Below are positions 1 to 8,046 of a stretch of DNA of 64,000 nt, in pieces. The position numbers and the translations under genes were made by a program. The notes under the pieces were generated by a model that was not told the origin of the DNA, did no database searches, and worked only from the letters and a program-made list of their open reading frames with translations. How positions within the stretch are numbered: position 1 is the stretch's first letter; the number at the start of each line of letters is the position of its first letter. Origin of the DNA: Epilithonimonas sp042695135 (GTDB lineage: Bacteria; Bacteroidota; Bacteroidia; Flavobacteriales; Weeksellaceae); contig NZ_CP170547.1 in assembly GCF_042695135.1 (NCBI RefSeq), positions 1,860,001 through 1,924,000 of the forward strand. Reading direction: 5' to 3'.

Positions 1-391
1 CCACTTTAGAAAACAATTCGGGATAATGCAAAGCCAGGGAATAACCAATCATTCCGCCTTGGCTGAAACCGCAAAGATGCGTTTTATTGTTCGTCAATCC
101 ATAATGGTTGGAGACTTTCAGAATATTCTCCAAAACTTGCTTCACAGCTTCTTCCGCCTGAGGCTCGTCAAGGAAATTCTCTTCACTCATAAAATCGATA
201 TCAAACCAGGCATATCCGCCATTATTTGCATCTCTTGGAGCGCGAAAACTCACGACCAGCCAATTTTCCGGCAGAGTCGGGACAAAGCTGAAAAGATCCT
301 GCTCATTACTTCCATAACCGTGAATCAGAAACAGAATTGGTGTTTCCGGTGTGATATTTTGAGGTTCTCTTACGAGATATTGTAAATCCAT
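1..391 (-). CDS. Alpha/beta hydrolase (phospholipase/carboxylesterase family), C-terminal part missing
   Basis: Reading the minus strand from an ATG at 391 gives an open frame that runs off the left edge of the window (about 130 residues visible). The protein starts MDLQYLVREPQ, then shows an oxyanion-type HGYGSNEQD stretch and the nucleophile elbow GFSQGG, as in the Abhydrolase_2 phospholipase/carboxylesterase family (YpfH-like, small cytoplasmic serine esterases). There is no signal peptide. The catalytic Asp and His lie outside the window. It sits about 60 bp downstream of the tyrS stop and points the same way, so the two could be co-transcribed. The substrate cannot be inferred. Confidence 0.8.
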   Translation of the reverse strand, partial: MDLQYLVREPQNITPETPILFLIHGYGSNEQDLFSFVPTLPENWLVVSFRAPRDANNGGYAWFDIDFMSEENFLDEPQAEEAVKQVLENILKVSNHYGLTNNKTHLCGFSQGGMIGYSLALHYPELFSKV

Positions 392-451
392 ATTTTAAAA
401 TTTTGTACAATTGTATAATGTAAAAAGTACAATGTATTTTCATTAATTATT

Positions 452-1747
452 TTAAATTACTGAGACGATGAAATAATTCTTTTTCCCTTTTTGGATTAAT
501 AAGAATTTCCCGTCGATCAGATCACTTTCAGAAACCGAATAGTCTTCGTCGACTTTGGTTTTATTAATAGAAATTGAGTTTCCTGCAAGTTCTCTTTTTG
601 CTTCTCCTTTTGATTTTAAAAATCCTGTTTTTTCTGAAATCAAATCGACGATATTGCTTTCGATAACGTCTGATTTGGACAATTCTTTTTGAGGAACGCC
701 ATCAAAAACCTGAAGAAATAATTCCTCGTTCAGACTCACAAGATCTTCCGCAGTTGACTGTCCGAAAAGGATTTGGGAAGCTGTTAACGCTTTTTCATAT
801 TCTTCTTTTCCGTGAACCCAGATTGTTACTTCTTCTGCTAATTTTTTCTGAAGTTTTCTTTCGTGAGCAGCAGTTCTGTGCTCTTCCAGAAGACTTTCAA
901 TTTCTTCTTTTGGAAGGAAAGTGTAGAATTTGATGAATCTTTCTGCATCAGTATCAGTTGCATTCAGCCAGAATTGGTAGAATTTGTAAGGCGAAGTTTT
1001 CTTGGCATCCAACCAATAATTCTCTCCACTTTCAGACTTCCCGAATTTGGATCCGTCTGCTTTTGTGATCAATGGAACTGTTAGTGCAAAAGCTTCTCCA
1101 CGGGCTTTTCTTCTGATCAATTCCGTTCCTGTTGTAATATTTCCCCACTGGTCGGATCCGCCCATTTGTAGTTTCACGCCTTCGTTTTGGTAAAGATGAA
1201 GGTAATCATAGCCTTGTAAAAGCTGGTAAGTGAACTCTGTAAAACTCATTCCGTCCACACCTTCTTTTCCGGATAGTCTGTTTTTTACAGAATCCTTTGC
1301 CATCATATAATTCACGGTGATGTGCTTTCCGATGTTTTTTGCAAAATCAAGAAACGTGAAGTCTTTCATCCACTCATAGTTATTGACAAGAATCGCTTTA
1401 TTATCTCCATCACCGTCAAATTCCAAAAATCTTGATAATTGATTTTTAAGACAATCTACATAATAGAGTAATGTTTCTTCGCTGAGAAGATTACGCTCTG
1501 CAGATTTTCCGGAAGGATCACCAATCATTCCTGTGGCGCCGCCGACCAAAGCAATCGGTTGGTGTCCGTGCTGTTGGAAATGAGCAAGAATCTTGATCTG
1601 GATCAGACTTCCGATATGCAAAGAGTCCGCTGTCGGATCAAATCCGATATAGGCTTTGGTCAATTCTTTATCCAGTTGTTCTTCCGTTCCCGGCGTCATA
1701 TCAGAAAAAAGTCCGCGCCATTTCAGTTCTTCTATAAATGCATTCAT
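452..1747 (-). CDS. tyrS: Tyrosine--tRNA ligase
   Basis: This cytoplasmic class I aminoacyl-tRNA synthetase charges tRNA-Tyr. At 431 aa it has normal TyrRS length. The HIGH-type signature is HIGS at residues 44-47, the tyrosine-site motif GGSDQWGN is at 196-203, and the KMSKS loop is KFGKS at 234-238. The last ~65 residues form an S4 RNA-binding domain. The ATG at 1747 puts MNAFIEELKWRG at the N-terminus, as in orthologues. A TAnnTTTG-like -7 box in minus orientation (1768-1775) lies just upstream, but no matching -33 box was seen. Nothing unusual. Confidence 0.97.
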   Translation of the reverse strand: MNAFIEELKWRGLFSDMTPGTEEQLDKELTKAYIGFDPTADSLHIGSLIQIKILAHFQQHGHQPIALVGGATGMIGDPSGKSAERNLLSEETLLYYVDCLKNQLSRFLEFDGDGDNKAILVNNYEWMKDFTFLDFAKNIGKHITVNYMMAKDSVKNRLSGKEGVDGMSFTEFTYQLLQGYDYLHLYQNEGVKLQMGGSDQWGNITTGTELIRRKARGEAFALTVPLITKADGSKFGKSESGENYWLDAKKTSPYKFYQFWLNATDTDAERFIKFYTFLPKEEIESLLEEHRTAAHERKLQKKLAEEVTIWVHGKEEYEKALTASQILFGQSTAEDLVSLNEELFLQVFDGVPQKELSKSDVIESNIVDLISEKTGFLKSKGEAKRELAGNSISINKTKVDEDYSVSESDLIDGKFLLIQKGKKNYFIVSVI

Positions 1748-1984
1748 TGTCTTAAAAAATTTTCGTGCAAAGATAAGAATAAGTAATTGGACTTTATTTG
1801 TGGTCTTAAAAATTACTGTTGAGATATTTTATATTATGATTTACATAACAAATATTCATTATTATAATAATAAAATGATTAATATCATATTATGATTGAT
1901 TTTGTATAATTTTAATCAGTTTTTTATTATGTTTGTAAAAACACAATAAAGATGAGGATGTAGACCAGGTAAAAAATTTTAACA

Positions 1985-3163
1985 ATGAACAGGATTTTAA
2001 ATGCAAATGTATTTTTTCTAATCTCTTTTTTTTCAAGCTGTTTTTTTAATTCCCAGGTAAGACCAAATATAATCTATGGTGATTATAGTGGTTACTGGAC
2101 TTCTCAAAATAATACAGCTACTTATGTTACTGCGCAGGATACCAATAATTTAATTGGATTTAATGTTGGAGGGACAAATTATGCTACCGGAGTCAACAAT
2201 GCGGCTTTAACATCCCACGGGGTGAGTTTTGTAAACGAAAACTACAGGGCTTTTCCTACGGCTTTCAGTGTTACAAGTACCTCTACAAACTTTCTGATCG
2301 GTATTCCAAGATATGTAAATGGGGTACTCCAGGATCAGACAAACAAACCGTCACTCAGCTGTGATACATCTTTGGGATATTATCTTAGAGACGGTCTCAA
2401 TGGTTTGGATCTAAGTACCGCCGTGTTTAATATTCCTACACAGAATCTGACATTCTTTGTGAATGTATTGGCAGATATTAATCCAACATGTATAGATGAT
2501 AATATTCCGGATATAATCGTCACTCAGGTGGGTGCGCCAAGTACGAACTTTGATGTCTTTAAATTTACTGATGCTGCCGGAAACACCGTCGGCGTTCAGA
2601 AAGATGTTAACTTTTCTACCATTACACCATCAGGAACGGCTTTGTGGAGTTTTTATTTTGCCGGAAACTGTCCCCATAACTACAATAGTGGAAGCGGATT
2701 TTCCGGGACTACCAGAGATATCCGTGTTTTGACTTTCAAACTAAGTGACTTTGGCATCACGTTGTCCAATTATACATCTGCTCTCAAATTTGTGCAGGTA
2801 TTATCCGGAGACAGTGATGTTGCTTTTTCTGCTTACAGTACCAATTCTATGTCTATGTATTGTTTGGAAAATGCTGTAACGACAGGAACGGCACTTGATA
2901 CAAAATCAGGAATAACATCTCTTGGCAGAGCCGGTTCGGAGACATCAACAGATAACTGGCCAATGGTGCGGAAAGGCGGATTTCTTGCTTTGGAATCTAA
3001 TAAAAAACCATTTATTCCTACCAGACATACTACTGCAGGTTTGGCTAATATCACGAATCCTGTGGAAGGAATGCTGGTTTATGACACAACAGAAAACTGT
3101 CTCAAAGTTTATGTAAATTCTACAATCGGCTGGAAATGTTATAACAAAAAAACTTGTCCATAA
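1985..3163 (+). CDS. Secreted hypothetical protein
   Basis: A 392-residue protein with a clear N-terminal signal sequence (hydrophobic stretch to about residue 22, then NSQ). The body is rich in Asn, Thr and Ser with beta-strand character. The C-terminus carries a short module (PVEGMLVYDTT followed by a Cys-containing WKCY tail) that recurs in flavobacterial exported proteins of unknown function. The next gene follows after 1 bp and carries the same kind of module, so the two are an operon of exported proteins. No catalytic motif and no T9SS sorting domain was recognised. The function is unknown. Confidence 0.75.
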   Translation: MNRILNANVFFLISFFSSCFFNSQVRPNIIYGDYSGYWTSQNNTATYVTAQDTNNLIGFNVGGTNYATGVNNAALTSHGVSFVNENYRAFPTAFSVTSTSTNFLIGIPRYVNGVLQDQTNKPSLSCDTSLGYYLRDGLNGLDLSTAVFNIPTQNLTFFVNVLADINPTCIDDNIPDIIVTQVGAPSTNFDVFKFTDAAGNTVGVQKDVNFSTITPSGTALWSFYFAGNCPHNYNSGSGFSGTTRDIRVLTFKLSDFGITLSNYTSALKFVQVLSGDSDVAFSAYSTNSMSMYCLENAVTTGTALDTKSGITSLGRAGSETSTDNWPMVRKGGFLALESNKKPFIPTRHTTAGLANITNPVEGMLVYDTTENCLKVYVNSTIGWKCYNKKTCP

Positions 3164-3164
3164 A

Positions 3165-3701
3165 ATGAAAAAAATCTTAGTATTATCAATTTTTATATTT
3201 TTAAAAAGTAATTTTTCAGCACAGGTTATTTTTGGCGATGCTGTAGGAACAGCATCCGATAAAACATCTGTTTTGATGGAGTTTTCCAATGCAGGAAACA
3301 GAGGACTTATTCTCCCTTATGTTACCGACAAATCCGCGATCACAACTCCCGGAAGTATCATTTTGGATGCTTCTACACCAACGGCTGCGAAAGTAAAATA
3401 TTACAACGGAACAACCTGGATAGATTTAACCGTTCTTCCTTCCAATGTTTCTTCCTATTTGGGAATCCAGCCGACTTCGAAAGAGAATGCCAACGCAAAA
3501 GTCATTATCGGGAGCAGCACTTCTTCCGCAGACGGTATTTTGGTTTTAGAATCTACGACAAAGGCAATGGTTTTACCGATCATATCATCTTATCAGAATA
3601 TTGTAAATCCGGCTCCGGGAACTATGGCAATGATCAACAATGGAGGAATCAAAACTCTGGCCGTCTATAACGGAGAACAGTGGAGTTTTTGGTCGTATTG
3701 A
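3165..3701 (+). CDS. Secreted hypothetical protein
   Basis: A 178-residue exported protein with a short signal peptide (hydrophobic residues 4-17, cleavage probably after NFSAQ). It contains two copies of a flavobacterial surface-protein motif: RGLILPYVTDKS near residue 45 and AMVLPIISSYQN near 133, each followed by PGS/PGT and a YNG..W element. It starts 1 bp after the upstream stop and is followed by a strong intrinsic terminator, so it closes a two-gene operon. No enzymatic residues were identified. A role as a surface or structural protein is inference only. Confidence 0.7.
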   Translation: MKKILVLSIFIFLKSNFSAQVIFGDAVGTASDKTSVLMEFSNAGNRGLILPYVTDKSAITTPGSIILDASTPTAAKVKYYNGTTWIDLTVLPSNVSSYLGIQPTSKENANAKVIIGSSTSSADGILVLESTTKAMVLPIISSYQNIVNPAPGTMAMINNGGIKTLAVYNGEQWSFWSY

Positions 3702-3736
3702 TATTGTATTTTTTATAATAGTATAATTATAATGTA

Positions 3737-3763
3737 TCAGACCTTTTTAAGGTCTGATTTTTT
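3737..3763 (+). terminator. Intrinsic terminator after the secreted-protein pair
   Basis: A 9-bp perfect stem, TCAGACCTT (3737-3745) pairing with AAGGTCTGA (3749-3757), with a 3-nt loop, is followed directly by a run of six T. It ends the 1985-3701 operon before mnmE. Confidence 0.9.
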
Positions 3764-3943
3764 ATTTTAATTAAAATTTATATTCAAGTTAAACTTGGGT
3801 GTCATTTGTAAATATCTGCAAACACTTAGCCCTGATGGTAGTGGAAATCCTTTTGTCTCGTCCCAAAAGACGAGGCAAAAGATTGTAACGGACAGCAGGT
3901 TCCCGGCTTCTGAAAATTGACGAAAAACACGTAACTTTGTATT

Positions 3944-5329
3944 ATGAATCAGGATACAATCTGCGCATTGGCAACGGCAAACGGAATAGGCGCAATCGGA
4001 ATAATCAGGGTTTCCGGGGCGCAATCTTTTCAAATCGTGAACAAAATTTTTGAGGGAAAAAACCTGGAAAAGGTTGATTCTCACACTGTTCATTACGGCT
4101 TCATCAAAGATGAAAATGAAGTGATTGATGAAGTAATGCTTTCTGTTTTCCACGCTCCAAGGACTTTCACAACGGAAAATTCTGTGGAGATTTCTTTTCA
4201 CGGCTCGCCTTATATTGCTAAAAGAATTCTGGAAGTTCTTATCCAGAATGGTGCGAGAATGGCAAAAGCCGGGGAATTTACGATGCGTGCTTTTATGAAC
4301 GGAAGAATAGATCTTTCGCAGGCAGAATCCATCGCAGACCTGATTGCATCCGATAATGAAGCATCCAGAAAAGTGGCTCTTAATCAGTTGAAAGGAGGAA
4401 TTTCTCAGGAGATCTCAATTCTTAGAAATGATCTTTTGAATTTTACTTCATTAATAGAATTGGAGCTGGATTTTGCAGAAGAAGATGTGGAATTTGCGGA
4501 CAGAACGGCTTTGAACCAATTGCTTAATAAAATTGAATTAAAATTAAGTTCATTGATTGAGAGTTTCCAATATGGAAATGCCATCAAAAACGGGACTGCC
4601 GTTGCGATTATTGGTAAGCCAAATGCTGGAAAATCGACTTTGCTAAATGCTTTGCTGAAGGAAGAAAGAGCAATTGTGAGCAATATTGCCGGAACTACGA
4701 GAGATACAATTGAAGAAATTCTGCACATAAAAGGTAATGCTTTCCGTTTGATCGATACAGCAGGATTACGCGAAACTGCAGACGAGATTGAAGCAATAGG
4801 TGTAAAAAAAGCCAAAGAAAAAGTAGATTCTGCTGATATTTTAATTTATTTGGCAGATGCGGCAACAGAGGATTTCTCGGAAGATTTTGAGATTTTGAAA
4901 CCGTTGTTGAGGGACGACCTTAAATTGATCATCTGTGCGACGAAAATAGATGAAGTGCTGCCAACAAAATATGAACTTGTGGAAAAAGCCTTCCGAGATG
5001 AAATCAATTCTGACTTTGACTTTATAAAAATCTCAGCGGTTGAGAATCAGAATATTCAGGATCTTAAAAATGAATTATCCTCGTTTGTTGAGCATTTGAA
5101 ATCAGAAGAAAATAATGTGATCATCACCAATCAACGTCATTTCGAAGCTTTGAAGAAATCATTGGATTCTGTGCAGAGAGTGGAAGAGGCGGTCTCCTCT
5201 CAGATCACAACCGAGCTTTTGGCCTATGAACTTAGAAATGCTTTGGAGTATCTTGGTGAGATATCTGGTGAGTTTAGCAATGATGAAGTTTTGGGGAATA
5301 TTTTTTCTAAGTTTTGTATCGGGAAGTAA
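3944..5329 (+). CDS. mnmE: tRNA uridine-5-carboxymethylaminomethyl(34) synthesis GTPase MnmE
   Basis: A 461-residue GTPase that, with MnmG, modifies the wobble uridine of certain tRNAs. The N-terminal tetrahydrofolate-binding domain begins MNQDTICALAT. The G domain, inserted in the helical domain, shows G1 GKPNAGKST (224-232), G2 GTTRDT (250-255), G3 DTAGLRE (271-277) and a G4 variant ATKID near 335. The C-terminus is the invariant catalytic FCIGK. The final 18 bp double as the attachment site of the island that follows. The protein is not truncated because the island supplies an equivalent 3' end. A TAACTTTG box lies only 4 bp before the start codon, so any promoter there would give an almost leaderless mRNA. 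Confidence 0.97.
   Translation: MNQDTICALATANGIGAIGIIRVSGAQSFQIVNKIFEGKNLEKVDSHTVHYGFIKDENEVIDEVMLSVFHAPRTFTTENSVEISFHGSPYIAKRILEVLIQNGARMAKAGEFTMRAFMNGRIDLSQAESIADLIASDNEASRKVALNQLKGGISQEISILRNDLLNFTSLIELELDFAEEDVEFADRTALNQLLNKIELKLSSLIESFQYGNAIKNGTAVAIIGKPNAGKSTLLNALLKEERAIVSNIAGTTRDTIEEILHIKGNAFRLIDTAGLRETADEIEAIGVKKAKEKVDSADILIYLADAATEDFSEDFEILKPLLRDDLKLIICATKIDEVLPTKYELVEKAFRDEINSDFDFIKISAVENQNIQDLKNELSSFVEHLKSEENNVIITNQRHFEALKKSLDSVQRVEEAVSSQITTELLAYELRNALEYLGEISGEFSNDEVLGNIFSKFCIGK
5312..5329 (+). repeat. attL: left attachment site of the island in the mnmE 3' end
   Basis: TTTTGTATCGGGAAGTAA covers the last codons and stop of mnmE. It matches 17823-17840 (TTCTGTATCGGGAAATAA) at 16 of 18 positions in the same orientation, and the match stops sharply on both sides. 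The intervening 12.5 kb holds an integrase and is visibly AT-richer. The 3' end of trmE/mnmE is an established integration site (Salmonella genomic island 1 uses its last 18 bp). Confidence 0.8.
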
Positions 5330-5400
5330 TCGCCATTTTCTAAACACCATAATACAACTATACAACCCGCATTAATAAAGGAAAATCAGAAAGTGTTAAG

Positions 5401-5426
5401 TGACATTTTCTGACATTTGTTGACAT
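5401..5426 (+). repeat. Three phased TGACAT direct repeats inside attL flank
   Basis: TGACAT occurs at 5401, 5411 and 5421, exactly one helical turn apart, about 70 bp inside the left island end. Phased short repeats in this place are typical of arm-type integrase or excisionase binding sites. The sequence pattern is direct; the role is inference. Confidence 0.55.
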
Positions 5427-5589
5427 ATTTTATACCACTAAATGTGATACTCCGTTGTTTTTAATCTCTAAAAAAATGAATTTTAGGATACTCTAAGAGA
5501 AATTTAAACGGTAAATAATCGTAGATACACGCAAATACCGCTAAATACAGGGAGAGATTATTAACATATAGAAAATCGGAAAGTATCAA

Positions 5590-5955
5590 ATGAGCAGTAA
5601 CATTAGGATTGAGAAGATTTGTATCTTCTGCAAAGAGAAATTCATCGCTAAAACATTCTCTACAAAGTATTGTACTCACAGATGTAATCAAAAGGATTAT
5701 AAGAAGAAAGTTAAGGATGAAAAACTCCAAAAATCAAAAGAGGAATTTCAAACAGAGGTAAAACTCAAACAACTTAAAGTGGTTTCTATTGAAAATGTTC
5801 AGAAGAAAACATATCTTACTATAAAAGAAGTTTGTTTGTTGATGAATATCTCTGAATCTACAATCAGAAAACTGATTAAAAACGGAGATTTAAAAACAAT
5901 CCGTGTTGGTAAGAAACATTTTCTTTTGAAATCTGAATTAAATAATTTCCGTTGA
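5590..5955 (+). CDS. Zinc-finger plus excisionase-type HTH DNA-binding protein
   Basis: A 121-residue basic protein. Residues 10-31 hold a likely zinc finger, CIFC then CTHRC (four to five Cys). The C-terminal half from about residue 70 (TYLTIKEVCLLMNISESTI) is a MerR/excisionase-like winged HTH of the HTH_17 type. It is the first gene inside the island, next to the attachment site, which suits an excisionase or control protein for the integrase at 6893. The segment around its ATG (5582-5593) shares 12 nt with the palindrome at 6470-6489, suggesting autoregulation. This function is inferred from domain and position. Confidence 0.7.
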   Translation: MSSNIRIEKICIFCKEKFIAKTFSTKYCTHRCNQKDYKKKVKDEKLQKSKEEFQTEVKLKQLKVVSIENVQKKTYLTIKEVCLLMNISESTIRKLIKNGDLKTIRVGKKHFLLKSELNNFR

Positions 5956-6228
5956 GATTAATCATCAAACATTCAAAATTTCCTTTGTATTAAATCCAAA
6001 AATCGGTTTTAAACAATTTTCAATGGAACAATACAGATTTAAGAATTAAAATTGTTGTAACTTCTTTAAAATCGTTAATGGTGTTTTTAAGTGTTATTTT
6101 CTTAATAGTAGTTATTTCTTATTTCCCTTTACTAAATTTTTTCGTTGATGCTTATATACTTATATACCATTGAATATGAATATATTATATAAGTATATAT
6201 ATTATATATAATATATGAGGATATATTT

Positions 6229-6320
6229 ATGTAGTAGTAGAGAAAAGTAATAAGGATATTTAGTAGTAATAGTAGTAGTAAAAATTAGTAGTGGAGTAAA
6301 ATCATTTAAAACAGTAGTAA
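6229..6320 (+). repeat. AGTAGT trinucleotide-repeat cluster
   Basis: AGTAGTAG-like units recur at about 6229-6240, 6260-6280, 6286 and 6311, with scattered copies at 6107 and 6585 and an inverted run (ACTACTACTAC) near 6728. They lie in the control region upstream of the integrase. They could be iteron-like protein-binding sites or slipped-strand repeats; no function can be assigned. Confidence 0.5.
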
Positions 6321-6469
6321 ATTAAGAGGAGAAATAAAGTAAATCAACCGAAAAATCAGAAAATATCAAAAGAAGAACGAAAATTAAGGAGGAAATTTCA
6401 AACCGAAGAGGAGATTTCTGCTGTGAGGTTTGAAATTTTGTAGTTGATTTTCAAAATTTTACGATGATG

Positions 6470-6489
6470 ATAGTATCAAATGATACTAT
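6470..6489. promoter_or_regulatory. Perfect operator-like palindrome
   Basis: ATAGTATCA and TGATACTAT form 9-bp perfect arms around AA. The inner 12 nt (AGTATCAAATGA) recur at 5582-5593 across the start codon of the HTH gene at 5590. This suggests a repressor operator used at both places. Confidence 0.55.
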
Positions 6490-6667
6490 AGAACAAACGG
6501 AAATGGATGTTAGATTGATTTTAATATCAAAATTGATGAATTTGTAATGAAATAAAATTTACGATGTAGAACTTTTTTAAAAACAGTAGTTGTATTTTCA
6601 AAATAAAAGGAAGGACTTTACACCACTTTACAATTGAGGGAGTCGAAGTTTTTAATAAAGTAAAGAG

Positions 6668-6697
6668 AATCCGAACAGAAATGTTTGGATTTTTTTT
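6668..6697 (+). terminator. Intrinsic terminator of a short leader or small RNA
   Basis: A 9-bp stem (AATCCGAAC pairs with GTTTGGATT, one G-U) with a 6-nt loop is followed by eight T. No gene ends just before it. It therefore probably terminates a small RNA or an upstream leader that includes the 15-nt segment at 6634-6648 complementary to the 10.9-kb hairpin. Confidence 0.7.
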
Positions 6698-6892
6698 GTT
6701 AAAAATTAGGTGAATAACTGATGCAGACTACTACTACTTAACTGCTGTAAGAATGTGGTTAGTTTCACATAGAGAAAGTAAACTTAGAAATTTTAAAACA
6801 ATGTAATTAGGTTAATACCACACGTTTACTGTTGTCTCCGATGGGAGTTAAGGGGAATGTTACATCACAATTAGTAACAAAACCTAAGAAAA

Positions 6893-8032
6893 ATGAAAAT
6901 TTATTTAAAAGTCAGAGAGGGGAAACTCAGTAAAAAAAGTATTGAAAAAGGACGGGTAAAAATGAATAGTTTGTTTTTGATGTTCCACGATAGTTCAACC
7001 CAAAAAAGAAGTTATGAGTTCTTGAAACTTTATATCTATGATAAACCGAAAACGATAATTGAGAAAGACCACAATAAAGAAACATTACAACTTGCTGAAT
7101 CTATAAAAGCTCAAAAGGTATTAGAGTTTAATTCGAGAAAACACGGATTTGTAAGTAGTCTAAGCGGTAAGATTGGATTTCTGAACTACTTTAATGAATT
7201 GGTTGAAAAAAGATATGATACGGAGGGAACGTACGGAAATTGGTTTAGTACTTTGAAACATCTAACCATTTTTTGTAAAGGAGTAGATATTCAGATTTCC
7301 AAAATAGATGAAACATTTTTGGATAATTTTAAGGAATATCTTTTGAAAGAAAAAATATCTAACAACGGAGGAAGATTATCACAGAATACTGCGTTGTCGT
7401 ACTTCAATAAGGTTAGAACAGCTTTGAAAGAAGCGTATAGAAATAAAATGATTTCTGACAATCCGATACTAAGAGTTAAGACGATAAAGGAGAAAGAAAC
7501 CAACAGAGAATACCTCACTTTGGAAGAATTACAAAAATTAGTAAAAACTGAATGTGAAGTACCAATTTTGAAACAATCATTCATTTTCAGTTCACTCACC
7601 GGATTGAGATTTTCTGACGTAAAATCTTTGAAGTGGAAAAATCTCTACTACGATTCTGAAAATGGTTGGATATTAAAATATACACAACAGAAAACTAAAG
7701 GAGTGGAGAATCTTCCGATAAGTGAACAAGCTGTAAAACTTATTGGTGAAAGGAAAGATGATGATGTGTTGTTGTTTGAGAATTTAACGTATAGTGCGTA
7801 CCACAACAAAAAATTACACAAATGGGTAAAAGAAGCTGGAATTGATAAACACATCACTTATCACAGTTCACGACATACTTTTGCTACACTACAACTAACG
7901 ATGAATACAGATATTTATACGGTTAGTAAATTGTTAGGACATCGAAATCTGAAAACAACAGAAATCTATACGAAAGTAATAGATAAGAAGAAGATCGATG
8001 CTGTATCTAAAATTCCTGATTTATATTTGTAG
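6893..8032 (+). CDS. int: Tyrosine-type site-specific integrase
   Basis: A 379-residue phage/island-type integrase. Its N-terminal arm-binding region is followed by a SAM-like core-binding domain (about 85-195) and a catalytic domain. All active-site residues are visible: Arg239 in TGLRFSD, a Lys at 267/269 in the beta-hairpin, His324 and Arg327 in HSSRHTF, His350 in LGHRN, and the nucleophile Tyr359 in TEIYTKV. It is intact and lies within an island bounded by copies of the mnmE 3' end, so it is the likely enzyme for integration there. The ATG at 6893 gives MKIYLKVREG. The unknown gene at 8047 follows after 14 bp and is probably co-transcribed. Confidence 0.95.
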   Translation: MKIYLKVREGKLSKKSIEKGRVKMNSLFLMFHDSSTQKRSYEFLKLYIYDKPKTIIEKDHNKETLQLAESIKAQKVLEFNSRKHGFVSSLSGKIGFLNYFNELVEKRYDTEGTYGNWFSTLKHLTIFCKGVDIQISKIDETFLDNFKEYLLKEKISNNGGRLSQNTALSYFNKVRTALKEAYRNKMISDNPILRVKTIKEKETNREYLTLEELQKLVKTECEVPILKQSFIFSSLTGLRFSDVKSLKWKNLYYDSENGWILKYTQQKTKGVENLPISEQAVKLIGERKDDDVLLFENLTYSAYHNKKLHKWVKEAGIDKHITYHSSRHTFATLQLTMNTDIYTVSKLLGHRNLKTTEIYTKVIDKKKIDAVSKIPDLYL

Positions 8033-8046
8033 ATAAAACTTTATCT

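Larger units (their letters stand above)
5956..6892. other. Long non-coding control region between excisionase-like gene and integrase
   Basis: About 940 bp without a convincing gene. It is extremely AT-rich and contains alternating TATA stretches (6160-6220), many AGTAGT-type trinucleotide repeats (6229-6320, inverted again near 6727), a 20-bp palindrome (6470-6489) and a transcript end with intrinsic terminator (6668-6697). A short frame near 6350-6440 resembles the middle of the 5590 gene product (KFQTE versus EEFQTE) and may be a decayed duplicate. Confidence 0.6.

Noticed and set aside
26..385. Plus-strand open frame at the left edge
   Set aside because: The minus strand encodes a coherent alpha/beta hydrolase with a GFSQGG elbow; the plus frame is its shadow.
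3932..3939. TAACTTTG as a firm mnmE promoter
   Set aside because: It lies 4 bp from the start codon and the nearest TTG is too close for a -33 box, so it is not supported as a promoter feature.
6160..6320. CRISPR-like array in the repeat-rich island region
   Set aside because: The repeats are short AGTAGT or TATA units without constant-length spacers, and no cas genes are present.
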